A stretch of 64,000 nucleotides of DNA, from contig NZ_BSTL01000031.1 in NCBI RefSeq assembly GCF_030269485.1, forward strand, positions 1 through 64,000, given 5' to 3'. The notes under the pieces are model-generated. The model worked only from the letters and a program-made list of their open reading frames with translations, made no database searches and had not been told where the DNA came from. Positions 19,762 to 28,113 of this stretch are shown piece by piece. Position numbers and translations under genes: made by a program. How positions within the stretch are numbered: position 1 is the first letter of the stretch; each line of letters starts with the position of its first letter. The stretch is from Actinoplanes sp. NBRC 103695 (GTDB lineage: Bacteria; Actinomycetota; Actinomycetes; Mycobacteriales; Micromonosporaceae).

Positions 19762-20740
19762 ATGCAAGCTGCGCTGCGATCAGCGGTCGTCGTGAACCCG
19801 GTGAAGGTGCCCGACCTCGACGAACTGCGCCGCACCATCACCGACGCGCTGGCCGCCGCGGGCTGGCCGGAGCCCCGGTGGCTGGAGACCACAGTGGACG
19901 ACCCGGGATCCGGTCAGGCCGCCCAGGCCGTACGGGACGGCGCCGAGCTCGTGTTCGCGTGCGGCGGTGACGGCACCGTGATGGCCTGTGTCACCGCCCT
20001 GGCAGGGACGGACGTCGCCCTGGCCGTGCTGCCCGCCGGCACCGGCAACCTGCTGGCCGCCAACCTGGGTCTCACCGGCGACCTCGCCGCCGCCATCGAG
20101 GTCGTTCTCCAGGGTGGACGCCGCCGCATCGACGTCGGTGCCGTCGGCGAGCAGAGCTTCGCCGTGATGGCCGGGATGGGCTTCGACGCCGACATGATCG
20201 ACGCGACCAACGACACCGCGAAGAAGCACATCGGCTGGCTCGCCTACGCCGCGGGGGCGGCTCGGCACCTGCGGGGCAACCCCATGCGGGTACGCATCAC
20301 CCTCGACGACCGCCCGCCGTTCACCTGCCGGCCGCGCACCGTGATCGTCGGCAACGTCGGGCGGCTCAGCGGCGGGATGCGGCTGCTCTCCGACGCCCGG
20401 CCCGACGACGGTCTGCTCGACGTCGCCGTCCTCAGCCCGCGAACCCTGGGCCACTGGATCTCGCTCGGCTGGGGGGGTGCTGCGCCGCAAGGACACCGTC
20501 TCGAACATGAGGACCTTCACGGCCACCCGCGTCGAGATCCTCAGCAACCGGCCGCAGCCACGCCAGCTCGACGGCGACCTCATCACCGCGGGCAGGCAGC
20601 TGCTGGTCACCGTACGGCCGAAAGCGCTGCTGCTCTGTGTGCCGCAACCGGCGACCGATCCCGACCTCGCCAACGACGCCGGCGCCGTCCGCGAAGCGGT
20701 CCACGCTCCAGCAGCCGGGAATCAGTCCACGAAGGGCTGA
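19762..20740 (+). pseudogene. Diacylglycerol kinase-family gene with a frameshift at a G7 run
   Basis: The first frame encodes a DAGK/YegS-type lipid kinase catalytic domain: VVVNPVKV, the FACGGDGTVMACVTAL nucleotide loop, LAVLPAGTGNLLAANLGL and FAVMAGMGFDADM. At 20471-20477 lie seven G residues. Before them the protein reads HWISLGWG in one frame. After them the expected C-terminal domain (VLRRKDTVSNMRTFTATRVE, then LDGDLITAGRQLLVTV) continues in another frame to 20740. Removing one G restores a single ORF of ~325 aa. I start at 19762 because GAGG is 8 nt upstream; ATG 19738 has none. This is either a sequencing error, a true pseudogene or a slippery tract. Confidence 0.8.
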
Positions 20741-20781
20741 CGTCGCGGCGATTCATAACGGCGTTCGCTCAGCGAACAGGT

Positions 20782-20819
20782 AATGGCAATGGCTCGCGGA
20801 AACGCGAGCCATTGCCATT
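20782..20819. terminator. 17-bp perfect hairpin terminator
   Basis: AATGGCAATGGCTCGCG (20782-20798), GAAA loop, CGCGAGCCATTGCCATT (20803-20819), then TT. It is the strongest hairpin noticed in the window, insulating the upstream gene from the kamA-pls operon. Confidence 0.85.
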
Positions 20820-21022
20820 TTCCGAACCCATTTCGCGCCGTCCACCGAACGGGGTCCGCCGTCGGGACAGCTTGTCCGAACGTCGGTGCAGGTTACAGGG
20901 ACATTCACGGCAAATGGCCAATTGGCGTGTTAGTTTTCGGGCACCGAATACGGCGGCCTGACGCACCGCGCCCGGAAGCAGGCGTCACCGGCAGCAGTTT
21001 CGATATTCCCGCCATGCGAATG

Positions 21023-21042
21023 GGTCCGGCATACGCCGGACC
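21023..21042 (+). promoter_or_regulatory. Leader hairpin 45 nt upstream of the aminomutase start
   Basis: GGTCCGGC (21023-21030), ATAC, GCCGGACC (21035-21042), followed by TCTTTG. It could be an attenuator or a structured 5' leader of the kamA-pls transcript; no leader peptide was found. Confidence 0.4.
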
Positions 21043-21087
21043 TCTTTGCGTGGCGCCCGCCTGAATTCCTTTGTCGGAGGATCCGTC

Positions 21088-22587
21088 ATGTCCGATCTCG
21101 ACCACGCGGTAGGCATTGCGCCGGCACCTCGTTCGAGCTCCACTCCCCACCCTGGCACCGATACCGTCGGCAGCACCAGCGCCGAGTCCGCGGGTCAGCC
21201 GTACGCGTACCAGCGGCGTCCCCTGGTCGAGCCGGACTGGCGGCGGCTGCCCGGGTGGCGCTCCGTCACCGTGGAGGAGTGGCGGTCCGCGCAGTGGCAG
21301 CGGACCAACTGCGTGAAGAACGTGCGTCAGCTGCGAGCGGTCTTCGGCGACACCGTGCCGGACACGTTCTACGCCGACCTGGAACGCGACCAGAGCGACT
21401 ACGCGACGATGCCGCTCCTGCTGCCGCCGCAGGTGCTGAACACCATGGCGCCGCACGGCCCGCCGACGATGGACGAGCTGTACGCCGACCCGGTGCGCCT
21501 GCACATGCTGCCGGTGGCCTCCGACCGGATCCACGACCGGCCGAGCCATCCGATGGCGGGCCGGGACTCCCTGCACGAGCGGGACATGTGGGTGACCGAG
21601 GGGCTGACCCACCGGTATCCGACGAAGGCCCTCGCCGAGCTGCTCGTCACGTGCCCGCAGTACTGCGGCCACTGCACCCGGATGGACCTGGTCGGCACGT
21701 CCACCCTGCAGATCACGAAGGCGAAGTTCGCGGCCAAGCCGGGCGACCGGCTGGACGCGATGATCGACTACCTGCGGCGTACCCCGAGCGTGCGTGACGT
21801 CGTCGTCTCCGGCGGGGACGTGGCCAACGTGCCGTGGCGCGGCCTCGAGTCGTTCGTGAGCCGGCTTCTGGACATCGAATCCATCCGGGACATCCGCCTC
21901 GCGAGCAAGGCCTTGGCCGATCTGCCCCAGCACTGGCTCGCTGAGGATGTGAAGGCCGGCATGAGCCGGCTCGCCACGACGGCCCGCGCACGTGGGGTGC
22001 AGCTCGCGATCCACACCCACGTCAACGCCGCGCAGTCCGTCACGCCGCTGGTGGCCGAGGCCGCCAAGGCCATGCTGGACACCGGGATCCGCGACATCCG
22101 CAACCAGGGTGTGCTGATGCGGGGCGTGAACGACAGCCCGGAGAAGCTGCTGGACCTGTGCTTCGCGGTGCTGGACGGCGCCGGGATCATGCCCTACTAC
22201 TTCTACCTCTGCGACCTGATCCCGAACGCCGAGCACTGGCGGCTGGCCGTCTGGGAGGCGCAGCAGCTGCAGAGCTCGATCATGGGTTACCTGCCCGGGT
22301 TCGCCACGCCGCGGCTGGTCTGCGACGTGCCCATGCTCGGCAAGCAGTGGGTGCACATGGCGACCGCGTACGACCGGGACCGCGGCATCTCGTACTGGAG
22401 CAAGAACTACCACACCTCCGCCGAGACGCGGGAGGCCGAGACCCTGCACCGCCGGCACGAGTACTACGACCCGATCTACACCCTGTCGGCCGAGGGCCAG
22501 GCGTGGTGGGCGGGTCACGACGCCACAACGGCGGGTCTCGACGCCCCAACGGCGGGACTCGACGACACGACGGGTGACGCCAGGTGA
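21088..22587 (+). CDS. kamA: Lysine 2,3-aminomutase family radical SAM enzyme
   Basis: 499 aa. KamA-type PLP/radical SAM aminomutase: CxxxCxxC is C189-C193-C196 (CPQYCGHC), VVSGGDVANVP follows, and K419 in VPMLGKQW is the probable PLP lysine. The N-terminal ~35 residues are a low-complexity extension. The C-terminus has a short repeat (TTAGLDAPTAGLDD). GGAGG precedes the ATG by 7 nt. Known members convert L-alpha-lysine to L-beta-lysine; a relative acting on another amino acid cannot be excluded. Its stop overlaps the start of the poly-lysine-synthetase-like gene (GTGA), so the aminomutase almost certainly supplies the NRPS monomer. Confidence 0.88.
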   Translation: MSDLDHAVGIAPAPRSSSTPHPGTDTVGSTSAESAGQPYAYQRRPLVEPDWRRLPGWRSVTVEEWRSAQWQRTNCVKNVRQLRAVFGDTVPDTFYADLERDQSDYATMPLLLPPQVLNTMAPHGPPTMDELYADPVRLHMLPVASDRIHDRPSHPMAGRDSLHERDMWVTEGLTHRYPTKALAELLVTCPQYCGHCTRMDLVGTSTLQITKAKFAAKPGDRLDAMIDYLRRTPSVRDVVVSGGDVANVPWRGLESFVSRLLDIESIRDIRLASKALADLPQHWLAEDVKAGMSRLATTARARGVQLAIHTHVNAAQSVTPLVAEAAKAMLDTGIRDIRNQGVLMRGVNDSPEKLLDLCFAVLDGAGIMPYYFYLCDLIPNAEHWRLAVWEAQQLQSSIMGYLPGFATPRLVCDVPMLGKQWVHMATAYDRDRGISYWSKNYHTSAETREAETLHRRHEYYDPIYTLSAEGQAWWAGHDATTAGLDAPTAGLDDTTGDAR

Positions 22588-25500
22588 CCGACATGCTCAC
22601 GGCCGAGGCGGCGCCGTCCTCCCACACCAGGGAGACGTGCCTGCACGAGGTCTTCGAGACCCAGGTGGCGCGGACACCGTCGGCCGTGGCGGTCGACTGC
22701 GGCGGCAGGACCCTCACGTACGCCGAACTGGACCGCCACGCCAACCTGCTCGCCCGGTGGCTGCGCGACCGCGGCGCCGGACCCGGCAGCTTCGTCGCCA
22801 TCTACTTCGAGCGCTCGCAGGCGCCGATCGTGGCGATCCTGGCGTGCCTCAAGGCCGGCGCGGCGTACGTGCCGATCGACCCCAGCTACCCGGGTGAACG
22901 CATCGCGCACATCGTCGAGGAACTGGGCGTGCTGGTGTGCCTGACGGACTCGGCCCTGGGCCCGGCGGCGGCGGGGCACTTCACCACGATCCCCGTGGTG
23001 GACATCGAATCCCGCTGGCACGAGATGCTGCCCGGGTCGCACGCGCCGATCCGACGGGACGAGTCCGGGGTGCGGGGGTCGGATCTCGCCTACGTCATCT
23101 ACACCTCCGGCACGACCGGCAAGCCGAAGGGGGTGATGGCCGAGCACCGCCACGTCACGCAGTACGTCGAGGCGTTCAACGAGGCCTGCGCCACCGGCCC
23201 CCACGACCGCGTCCACCAGGGATTCTCACTGAGCTTCGACGGCTCGGTCGAGGAGATCTGGATGGCGTTCTCCAACGGCTCCACCCTGGTCGTGCCGACC
23301 CGTGACGTCCCGAAGTTCGGCGCCGACCTCGGCCGGTACCTGACCGAGAACAACATCACGTACCTGTCGACCGTGCCGACGCTGCTGACCACCCTCCCGG
23401 ACGACGTACCCTGCCTGCGCACCGTCGTGCTCAGCGGCGAGGTCTGCCCGCCCGAGCTGGTCAGCCGCTGGGCCCGGCCGGGCCTCCGGCTGCTCAACGT
23501 GTACGGCCCCACCGAGGCCACCGTGAACACCACGGTCGCCGAGTGCCGCCCCGGCCGTCCGGTCACCATCGGCCGGCCACTGCGCGGGTACGACCTGCAC
23601 GTGGTGGACGAGAACCTGCGCCCGGTGCCGCACGGGGCCACCGGCGAGCTGCTGGTCAGCGGTCCCACCCTCGCCCGTGGGTACGCCGCCCGCCCGGATC
23701 TCACCGCCGAGCGCTTCCTGACCGTCCCCGGGCTCGGGCGCTGCTACCGCACGGGCGACCTGGTCAACTGGTCCGACGAGGGCGAACTGCTGTTCCACGG
23801 CCGGATCGACACCCAGGTGAAGATCAGGGGCTACCGGATCGAGCTGTCCGAGATCGAGTCCGTCCTCCAAGACCATCCTTGGGTACGCGCGTCGGCCGTA
23901 CGCGTCGTCGAACGCAACGGCCTGCCGCAACTGGCGGCGTACATCTGCATCGATCCTCCAGGCGGCCGGCAGCACCACGACCTGGACCGGGACGACGTGC
24001 TGGAGTTGTTGAAGAGCCGGGTGCCGGCCTACATGATCCCCAGCCACCTGGACGTGATCGAGGAGCTGCCGCGCACGGCGAGCGGCAAACTCGACCGCGG
24101 CCGGCTGCCGCGGCCACGGGTGCCGCTGGTCCGCTCGGGCGGGCAGGGAGCCGCGCCCAGCACCCCCCTGGAGCGGGAGATCGCCCAGGTGTGGAGCGAG
24201 CAGTTCGGCGTCGACGCGGTCTCGGTCGACGACGACTTCTTCACCGACCTCGGCGGGCATTCGCTGGTGGCCGCGCAGATGGTGACGAAACTGCGGGCCA
24301 GGCTGGACCGGCCGGTCGCCCTGCGCGACGCGTACGAGCATCCGACCGTCCGCGCGCTGGCCACCTACCTCTCGTCGACGGTCTCGCTCGCGCCGGCGGC
24401 CGCACCGGCGGATCCGCGGCCGCCCCGCGTGGGCCTCCTCGGGCGCACGCTCGGCGCCGTGCTGCAGGCGATCAGCCTGCCGGTGCTCGGCCTGATCCCC
24501 GCCCTGCCGGTCGTCGTGATGCTCCTGGCCATCCGTGGCTGGGTGCTCGGCACGGTGTCCCTCGCCACGCTCGTGACGTACTGGATCGTGGTGATGCTCG
24601 GCACCTGGCCGGTGATGCTGACCATCTCCGTCGCCGCCAAGTGGATCCTGGTCGGACGGTACAAGCCCGGCCGGCACCGGCTCTGGGGCTTCTACTACTG
24701 GAAATGGTGGCTGTGCGGGCAGCTGAAGTCGCTCAGCGGCGCCGGCTTCCTCTCCGGAACCCCCGCCCTGCCGCTGTACTACCGGCTGATGGGCGCCAAG
24801 GTCGGCAAGCGCTGCACTCTGGACACCGTGCAGGTCGGCGCCTGGGACCTGATCTCCATCGGCGCGGACACCAGCATCGGCGCGGACACCCAGCTGCTCG
24901 GCCACCGCGTCGAGGACGGCTGGCTGAAGCTGGGCCGGGTCGACATCGGCAGCGGCTGCTTCGTCGGCATCCACAGCGCCTTCGGGCTCGACGTGACGAT
25001 GGGCGACGGCGCGGCCATGGACGACCAGTCGATGCTGCCCGACGGCGGCCGGCTGGAACCCGGCAGGTCGTACCAGGGCTCGCCGTGCCGCCCCGCTTCG
25101 GTGGAGCTGCACGAGCCGGCGCGACCGGCGTCCACCGCGCGGCGCTTCGTGTTCGGCCTGGCCCACTTCGCCGGGGCCGACCTGCTCGGCCTGATCGGGG
25201 TGCTCCCCGCCGTCGGCGTGCTCGTCACGCTGTGGCTGGCGTACGTCGCCGGCGGCCTCGTCTGGCTCTTCGCCGCGGCGGCGGCCTGGGTGCCGGTCGG
25301 CACGGTCACGTCCTGCCTTTACCTGGCCGGCCTGCGACGCCTCGTCCTCCCCCGGCTGAAGCCCGGGACGTACCGCGTGGAAAGCATGACCTACCTGCGT
25401 AAGTGGCTGTCCGACGGGATCATGGCGGCCAGCCGGGCGCTGCTGCTGCCGGTCTACACGACCCTGTACCTGCCGTCCTGGCTGCGGCTGATGGGCGCCA

Positions 25501-26528
25501 AGATCGGGCCGCGGGCCGAGCTGTCGACGGTGTGGAGCCTCGCCCCCGAACTCGTCGACATCGGACCGGAGAGCTTCTTCGCCGACGGCTCGATCGTCGG
25601 TGGCCGGCGCACGTACGGCGGCCGCTGTCAGGTGTCCGCCAACCGGGTGGGTGCGCGCAGCTTCGTCGGCAACGGCGCCATCCTGCCGGTCGGGCACAGC
25701 CTCGGCGACGGATGTCTGCTCGGCGTCCAGTCGGTGACGCCGGCGGCCGCCCGGGAACCCCTGCACCAGGCCGAGTACCTGGGCTCCCCGCCGTTCCGGC
25801 TGGCCCACCGTCCGAAGAACGGCGACTTCGATCAGTCGCAGACATACCAGCCGACGGCCAAGCTGTACGCCCAGCGGGCCGTGGTGGACGCCCTGCGCAT
25901 CCTGATCCCCGGCTACCTCGGGCTGGCCGCGCTGGTCGGCTGGGTGCTCGCGATGCTCGCCGTCGCCCCGTACGGCGGCCTGGCCGTGCTGGCCGCCTCG
26001 CCGCTCATCGGCCTGGCCATCGGCTCGATCCTCGCGGTCGTGGTCGCCGTCCTGAAGAAGGTGGTGATGGGCACGTTCAAACCCGAGATCAAACCGCTCT
26101 GGTCGCTCTACGTCTGGCTCAACGAGATGGTCAACGGAGCGTACGAGTCGGTGACGGCGCCGTTCCTGGCGTCGCTGATGGGCACCCCGTTCGCGGCCCC
26201 GTTCCTGCGCCTGATGGGCTGCCGGATCGGCAAGCGCGTCTTCCTCGGCACCACCCTGTTCTCCGAGTGGGACCTGGTCGAGGTCGGCGACGACGTGGCG
26301 CTCAACCACGGCGTCGTGATCCAGAACCACCTCTTCGAGGACCGGGTCTTCAAGAGCTCGCACCTGAAGATCGGCGCCGGCGCGAGCGTCGGCAACATGA
26401 CGGTGATCCTGTACGACTCGGTGATCGAGCCGGGCAGCGTGGTGGGCACGCTGTCCTTGCTGATGAAGGGCGAGACGCTCGCCGCCGGCACCCGCTGGCA
26501 GGGCATCCCCACGGCCCCGGCGCCGTAG
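22584..26528 (+). CDS. pls: Membrane NRPS of the epsilon-poly-lysine synthetase type
   Basis: 1314 aa (Streptomyces albulus Pls has 1319). Adenylation domain ~1-510: TSGTTGKPKGVM (A3), FDGSVEEIW (A4), YRTGDLV (A7), KIRGYRIELSEIE (A8), TASGKLDRG (A10). Carrier domain with Ser560 in LGGHSL. Then six membrane helices in three pairs (about 615-660, 860-910, 1095-1150), each pair followed by a left-handed beta-helix/acyltransferase-like domain (about 740-830, 970-1060, 1210-1300). This A-T-TM6-C3 layout with no thioesterase is specific to poly-amino-acid synthetases, which extend the chain on the membrane. GTG start inside the kamA stop; ATG 22593 is the alternative. The substrate is inferred from kamA to be beta-lysine. 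A strong terminator follows. Confidence 0.92.
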   Translation: MTDMLTAEAAPSSHTRETCLHEVFETQVARTPSAVAVDCGGRTLTYAELDRHANLLARWLRDRGAGPGSFVAIYFERSQAPIVAILACLKAGAAYVPIDPSYPGERIAHIVEELGVLVCLTDSALGPAAAGHFTTIPVVDIESRWHEMLPGSHAPIRRDESGVRGSDLAYVIYTSGTTGKPKGVMAEHRHVTQYVEAFNEACATGPHDRVHQGFSLSFDGSVEEIWMAFSNGSTLVVPTRDVPKFGADLGRYLTENNITYLSTVPTLLTTLPDDVPCLRTVVLSGEVCPPELVSRWARPGLRLLNVYGPTEATVNTTVAECRPGRPVTIGRPLRGYDLHVVDENLRPVPHGATGELLVSGPTLARGYAARPDLTAERFLTVPGLGRCYRTGDLVNWSDEGELLFHGRIDTQVKIRGYRIELSEIESVLQDHPWVRASAVRVVERNGLPQLAAYICIDPPGGRQHHDLDRDDVLELLKSRVPAYMIPSHLDVIEELPRTASGKLDRGRLPRPRVPLVRSGGQGAAPSTPLEREIAQVWSEQFGVDAVSVDDDFFTDLGGHSLVAAQMVTKLRARLDRPVALRDAYEHPTVRALATYLSSTVSLAPAAAPADPRPPRVGLLGRTLGAVLQAISLPVLGLIPALPVVVMLLAIRGWVLGTVSLATLVTYWIVVMLGTWPVMLTISVAAKWILVGRYKPGRHRLWGFYYWKWWLCGQLKSLSGAGFLSGTPALPLYYRLMGAKVGKRCTLDTVQVGAWDLISIGADTSIGADTQLLGHRVEDGWLKLGRVDIGSGCFVGIHSAFGLDVTMGDGAAMDDQSMLPDGGRLEPGRSYQGSPCRPASVELHEPARPASTARRFVFGLAHFAGADLLGLIGVLPAVGVLVTLWLAYVAGGLVWLFAAAAAWVPVGTVTSCLYLAGLRRLVLPRLKPGTYRVESMTYLRKWLSDGIMAASRALLLPVYTTLYLPSWLRLMGAKIGPRAELSTVWSLAPELVDIGPESFFADGSIVGGRRTYGGRCQVSANRVGARSFVGNGAILPVGHSLGDGCLLGVQSVTPAAAREPLHQAEYLGSPPFRLAHRPKNGDFDQSQTYQPTAKLYAQRAVVDALRILIPGYLGLAALVGWVLAMLAVAPYGGLAVLAASPLIGLAIGSILAVVVAVLKKVVMGTFKPEIKPLWSLYVWLNEMVNGAYESVTAPFLASLMGTPFAAPFLRLMGCRIGKRVFLGTTLFSEWDLVEVGDDVALNHGVVIQNHLFEDRVFKSSHLKIGAGASVGNMTVILYDSVIEPGSVVGTLSLLMKGETLAAGTRWQGIPTAPAP

Positions 26529-26545
26529 CCGGCCATCGCATCCAC

Positions 26546-26587
26546 GGATCAGGGCCGGTCACGCGAGTCGCGGGCCGGCCCTGATCC
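26546..26587. terminator. Terminator after pls and convergent ATPase gene
   Basis: GGATCAGGGCCGG (26546-26558) pairs with CCGGCCCTGATCC (26575-26587), 13 bp, then TTTCCC. It is 17 nt after the pls stop and 9 nt from the convergent gene's stop, so it may serve both. Confidence 0.85.
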
Positions 26588-26596
26588 TTTCCCGCC

Positions 26597-28036
26597 TCAG
26601 GGCTGCCAGGCCGCCACGACGTCGCCGGGGCCCCAGACCACGTCCACCGCACCGGGCGGAAGGGCCGTCCCCGAACGGGAGACCGCGATCAGCGGGGTCT
26701 GCGAGGCGTCGAAGCCGGGAACCTGGCGCGCGCCTTCCTGCAACTGAAACAGGTCGCGGCTGTCGAACGGCGTTCCCAGCCATTTCAGTGATCCGCAGAA
26801 GTGAATCCGCGTGGCGATCGGCGCACGGTCGGCGCCGACCAGGTCGATCTCCGGGTTGAACTGCCGGTTCCACCATCCACCGACGGCCTGAGCATCCGGC
26901 CAGGGCAGCGTTCCCCGGATAGCGGCCTGTTCCAGCGACATGCGGATCAGCGGTTCGACGGCCCGGCCGCGCCAGCCGGCCCAACGGGTCTGGAAGAGGG
27001 TGTACCCCGCCTCGGGACGACCGCGCTGGGTCAGGTTGTAGACGTCACGCAGAATCGAGAGGTAGAGGCGCAGGTTACTGTCGGCGACCCGGTACAGGGT
27101 GGGCTTGCCGCTGACGGTCGACAACGGCTGATCCGCCGCCAGGATCTGTTTGCCGTCGGTGAGCTGCCGCAGCAACGGGGACAGGGTGCCGGAGCTGACG
27201 GACTCGCCACGGTTTCCCGCGGTGCTGGCGATGTTCGCGAAGGCGCGGGCGTCGCCGCCGACCGCTTCGACGACCCGCCGGGCGACATCGGGATTGGGAA
27301 ACTCCGACGCCAGCGACTGCTCCGGCGCGGCGAACAGCGGCGATGCCGGGTCGGCGCACTCGTCGCGCAGGTAGTCGTCGGCGGAGATCCCGGACGGCCA
27401 GCGCAGCAGGATTCCCGGCAGGCCACCGGTGATCAGGTGCGCGTCGATGGCATCGGATCCCGCGACCCCGGCCGCCTCGGCCGTCTCGGCCAGGTTCAGC
27501 GGACCCAGGACAAGGTTGTCGGCGCGGCCGTAGAACGGCCGGTCGTACGCGGTCAGGCGCTGCATCATGTGCAGATCGCTGCCGAGCAGCAGGAGCAGGA
27601 TCGGCCGGCGCGACAGGAGACGGTCCCACACCACCTGGAGCTGCCCGTCGAACGTCTCGTCCTGCTCGGCGAGCCACGGCAACTCGTCGAGCACGACGAT
27701 GCACGGTCGGTCCGGCAGCGCACCGGCGAGGACGCGAAGCATGTCGCCCCAGCCACCGGGCGGCGGCATGCCGGGCAGCAGCGCGTGGTCGTTCGGCAGA
27801 TCCGACTCGGCCAGAGCCGCCAAGAACTGGGCCGTGGACTCGGTGACCGACGCGCCCTTGACGGCCGTGAAGTACAGATAAGGCAGGCCGGAAACGTCGC
27901 AGAACTCCTGAACGAGGCGCGACTTGCCGACCTGGCGCCGGCCGCGGAGCGCGACGGCGACCCCTGTCCCGGTCCGGGCGAGGTGGTCGGTTCGCTTGGC
28001 CAAGAGGGTCAACTCGGTGCGCCTGCCGACGAACAT
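26597..28036 (-). CDS. Archaeal-type P-loop ATPase with DUF234-like C-terminus
   Basis: 479 aa. N-terminal FVGRRTEL, Walker A GRRQVGKS, Walker B CIVVLDELPWL, then sensor GSDLHMM. A winged-helix-like middle (VSSGTLSPLLRQLTDGKQIL) and a C-terminal DUF234-like nuclease-fold region (AVEPLIRMSLEQAA, FNPEIDLVGAD, IHFCGSLKW) follow. The set is that of archaeal-ATPase/DUF234 proteins. Start set at ATG 28036 because GGGAGG is 5 nt upstream; the TTG at 28057 is an artefact of the open frame. Two adjoining palindromes 27 nt upstream probably control it. Cellular role of the family is poorly known; toxin, transposon-linked and DNA-repair roles have been proposed. Confidence 0.8.
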   Translation of the reverse strand: MFVGRRTELTLLAKRTDHLARTGTGVAVALRGRRQVGKSRLVQEFCDVSGLPYLYFTAVKGASVTESTAQFLAALAESDLPNDHALLPGMPPPGGWGDMLRVLAGALPDRPCIVVLDELPWLAEQDETFDGQLQVVWDRLLSRRPILLLLLGSDLHMMQRLTAYDRPFYGRADNLVLGPLNLAETAEAAGVAGSDAIDAHLITGGLPGILLRWPSGISADDYLRDECADPASPLFAAPEQSLASEFPNPDVARRVVEAVGGDARAFANIASTAGNRGESVSSGTLSPLLRQLTDGKQILAADQPLSTVSGKPTLYRVADSNLRLYLSILRDVYNLTQRGRPEAGYTLFQTRWAGWRGRAVEPLIRMSLEQAAIRGTLPWPDAQAVGGWWNRQFNPEIDLVGADRAPIATRIHFCGSLKWLGTPFDSRDLFQLQEGARQVPGFDASQTPLIAVSRSGTALPPGAVDVVWGPGDVVAAWQP

Positions 28037-28062
28037 GGGCCCCTCCCGGCCGGACAAGTTAG

Positions 28063-28092
28063 GTAGATGCCATCTACGTAGATGAAATCTAC
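28063..28092 (-). promoter_or_regulatory. Two abutting 15-bp palindromes, probable operator
   Basis: GTAGATGCCATCTAC (28063-28077) and GTAGATGAAATCTAC (28078-28092) lie back to back with no gap. Each is an inverted repeat and both share GTAGATG at the 5' side and ATCTAC at the 3' side. Centre-to-centre distance is 15 bp. They lie 27 nt upstream of the DUF234-type ATPase start and just after the AfsR-like gene stop, so they most likely regulate the ATPase gene. Confidence 0.75.
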
Positions 28093-28113
28093 ATCAAGAC
28101 CGGGTCCGTTTCG

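Larger units (their letters stand above)
20741..21087. other. 347-bp non-coding region between DAGK and kamA genes
   Basis: No gene seen. It holds a perfect 15-nt palindrome GTTCGCTCAGCGAAC (20763-20777), a 17-bp terminator stem (20782-20819) and a leader hairpin (21023-21042) just upstream of the aminomutase gene. Its lower GC relative to the flanks suggests the promoter of the kamA-pls operon is here, but no clear -35/-10 pair stands out. Confidence 0.6.
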
